A stretch of DNA of 6,269 bases, from assembly GCA_029063695.1 (NCBI GenBank), contig JAIDNR010000125.1, positions 1 through 6,269 of the forward strand, in the 5' to 3' direction. The DNA is from Ruminococcus sp. Lineage in GTDB: Bacteria > Bacillota > Clostridia > Oscillospirales > Ruminococcaceae. Positions 5,489-6,269 of the stretch are shown here, in pieces (the first letter of the stretch is position 1; every line of letters begins with the position of its first letter). The translations under genes and the position numbers were made by a program. The notes under the pieces were generated by a model that ran no database searches, was not told the origin of the DNA, and saw only the letters and a program-made list of their open reading frames with translations.

Positions 5489-6001
5489 ATGGGATTTTCT
5501 GACTATTTTTACATCGCTGTTTTTGTCTTTCTGATTGTGTTTATTATCTACGATTTGATTATTTCGGTTGTGAACTCGCAGAGAATTAAAAAAATCAGCA
5601 GAAAAGTCGCCGTAAAAAAGAGTATCAAGTTTGATATATGGTGGATTGTCCTTTCCATTTTTAACGCATATCTGAACTTTGAACAGTACAAAATGGCACT
5701 CAGAGATGATAAAGATGTGAGACTGCATTTACTTGCATTCACAGCGTGGACTTTATGCGGTATATGTCATATTCTGATGATATTCCTTGACAAGTATATC
5801 TATATAACTCCCGACGGCTTGTTTTATAAGTCTATGATAAAAATTCAGCCGAAAGAGAAGTATAAATACAGGATTGACGGCGATACACTCGAACTTTATT
5901 ACAAGCAGAACGATACTCCTGCAAAATATAAGATAATCAAAGAAAAAGACGAGCTTATTGAAATCCTTGACGAAAATTATGCGAGATATACAGGGGATTA
6001 A
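5489..6001 (+). CDS. Membrane protein with three predicted helices and a soluble C-terminal domain
   Basis: The 170-residue protein has a strongly hydrophobic helix at about residues 7-28, a second at about 49-63 (WWIVLSIFNAYL) and a third at about 80-100 (LLAFTAWTLCGICHILMIFL), with a basic linker (RIKKISRKVAVKK) between the first two. Residues 103-170 look like a small beta-rich cytoplasmic domain (YIYITPDGLFYK, YKYRIDGDTLELYYKQ) ending in a helix (KEKDELIEILDENYARY). This layout resembles uncharacterised Firmicutes proteins with a PH-like tail, but I cannot name the family. The ribosome binding site GGGGTGA (5476-5482) lies 6 nt before the ATG. It starts 16 bp after ribBA and precedes ribH. 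The stop at 5999-6001 is followed at once by a second, out-of-frame copy of its last 22 residues, so the annotated end may be a frameshift product: one base fewer in the G run at 5993-5996 would extend it to 6098 (202 residues). Confidence 0.82.
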   Translation: MGFSDYFYIAVFVFLIVFIIYDLIISVVNSQRIKKISRKVAVKKSIKFDIWWIVLSIFNAYLNFEQYKMALRDDKDVRLHLLAFTAWTLCGICHILMIFLDKYIYITPDGLFYKSMIKIQPKEKYKYRIDGDTLELYYKQNDTPAKYKIIKEKDELIEILDENYARYTGD

Positions 6002-6065
6002 ATTCAGAATCGTTGATAAAAAAGATGAGTTGACTGAGATGCTCAGTGAAAACTATAAACTTTAT
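5924..6065 (+). repeat. Diverged tandem repeat of a C-terminal coding segment
   Basis: Unit 1 (5924-5989) encodes KYKIIKEKDELIEILDENY plus ARY; unit 2 (6000-6065) encodes KFRIVDKKDELTEMLSENY plus KLY. By hand count 12 of 22 residues and about 39 of 66 bases are identical with no gap, and most differences are conservative. The two units are in different reading frames, separated by 10 nt that include the stop codon. The degree of divergence means this is an old duplication or a paralogue remnant, not a recent copy. Confidence 0.75.
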
Positions 6066-6098
6066 GAAAAATCAAACAAAAAGGAGAAAAAATCATGA
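5979..6098 (+). pseudogene. C-terminal remnant of a second copy of the upstream membrane protein
   Basis: A 39-codon frame from ATG 5979 to TGA 6096-6098 overlaps the end of the preceding gene in another frame. Its real content begins at 6000: KFRIVDKKDELTEMLSENY, then KLYEKSNKKEKKS. This is homologous to residues 146-167 of the upstream protein, with an added basic tail. It has no ribosome binding site of its own. The stop overlaps the ribH start as ATGA, the arrangement seen at ribE/lipoprotein, which suggests it is the genuine end of the gene that once preceded ribH. Either most of a tandem paralogue was deleted, or the upstream gene has a one-base error near the GGGG at 5993-5996 and really reads through to 6098. 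Confidence 0.55.
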
Positions 6099-6269
6099 AA
6101 ACTTATGAAGGTAATTTTATTCCGAAAGACGTAAGAATCGGCATTGTCGTTGCAAGATTCAATGAATTATAAAAAAAAAGCTTATGGGTGGTTCAATTGT
6201 TACAGTTAAACCTAACGCAGTTTAATATGATTGAAATGACGGTGCATTGGTTACAGTAGAGTATAACAA
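6095..6269 (+). pseudogene. ribH: 6,7-dimethyl-8-ribityllumazine synthase, interrupted and partial
   Basis: The first 24 codons are a textbook ribH start: MKTYEGNFIPKDVRIGIVVA followed by RFNE, with AAGGAG (6081-6086) 8 nt upstream. The RFNE motif precedes the substrate-binding loop of lumazine synthase, which condenses the RibBA butanone phosphate with the RibD product. The frame then stops at TAA 6170-6172, where the family normally reads RFNEFITSKLLGG. After the A9 run (6171-6179) another frame gives KLMGG at 6178-6192. That frame remains colinear with the family to the window end (K, V, D, A and V still match at expected positions) but contains two more stops and many changes. The gene is therefore ribH with a damaged or badly read continuation. 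The remaining ~100 codons lie beyond the window. As written it could not make an active enzyme. Confidence 0.8.

Noticed and set aside
843..5742. Minus-strand ORFs opposite the operon genes
   Set aside because: All lie antisense to well-supported genes, lack ribosome binding sites and encode Ser/Cys/Phe-rich shadow products.
6167..6269. Mobile element insertion or diversity-generating target at the ribH break
   Set aside because: Sequence after the break remains colinear with ribH, with no inverted repeats, target duplication or foreign coding sequence, so substitution and indel damage explains it better.

Overview
The window looks like a low-GC, Gram-positive anaerobe of the Clostridia, most likely a Ruminococcus-like member of the Oscillospiraceae. 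This is inferred from A/T-rich codon use, AGGAGG-type ribosome binding sites, perfect sigma-A promoters, an FMN riboswitch over a clustered ribD-ribE-ribBA-ribH operon, and a zinc-ribbon/TM2 gene of a kind common in these bacteria. The species is not proven by anything seen here.

Layout. Positions 1-346 (minus strand) hold the N-terminal part of a zinc-ribbon plus TM2-domain membrane protein that runs off the left edge. Positions 347-689 form a divergent regulatory region. It carries two back-to-back consensus promoters, each TTGACA-17 nt-TATAAT, separated by an A6T6 tract. On the plus strand an FMN riboswitch aptamer, an extra hairpin and an intrinsic terminator follow. The plus-strand operon is then: GNAT acetyltransferase (690-1130), ribD (1171-2286), ribE (2267-2908), a lipoprotein with a repeated DVGD motif (2905-3744), an unrecognised 167-aa protein (3757-4260), ribBA (4273-5472), a three-helix membrane protein (5489-6001), an out-of-frame repeat of that protein's C-terminus (to 6098), and the beginning of ribH (6095 onward).

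How the genes work together. RibBA makes the two precursors: 3,4-dihydroxy-2-butanone 4-phosphate from ribulose 5-phosphate, and the diaminopyrimidine from GTP. RibD deaminates and reduces the pyrimidine. RibH condenses the two branches to lumazine, and RibE dismutates lumazine to riboflavin. The riboswitch should terminate transcription when FMN is plentiful, which would also shut off the four non-riboflavin genes on the same transcript. Genes are packed tightly, with overlaps at ribD/ribE and ribE/lipoprotein and short gaps elsewhere.

Most notable points. (1) The last ~100 bases still align with ribH, but with an in-frame stop, a frame change at a run of nine A, and many substitutions. The end of the window is therefore either a decayed ribH or low-quality contig-end sequence. 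(2) The 22 C-terminal residues of the membrane protein upstream of ribH recur in diverged form, in another frame, immediately after its stop. The repeat ends in an ATGA overlap with ribH. (3) Four non-riboflavin genes are embedded in an otherwise standard riboflavin operon. I saw no mobile element, CRISPR array, tRNA or rRNA.
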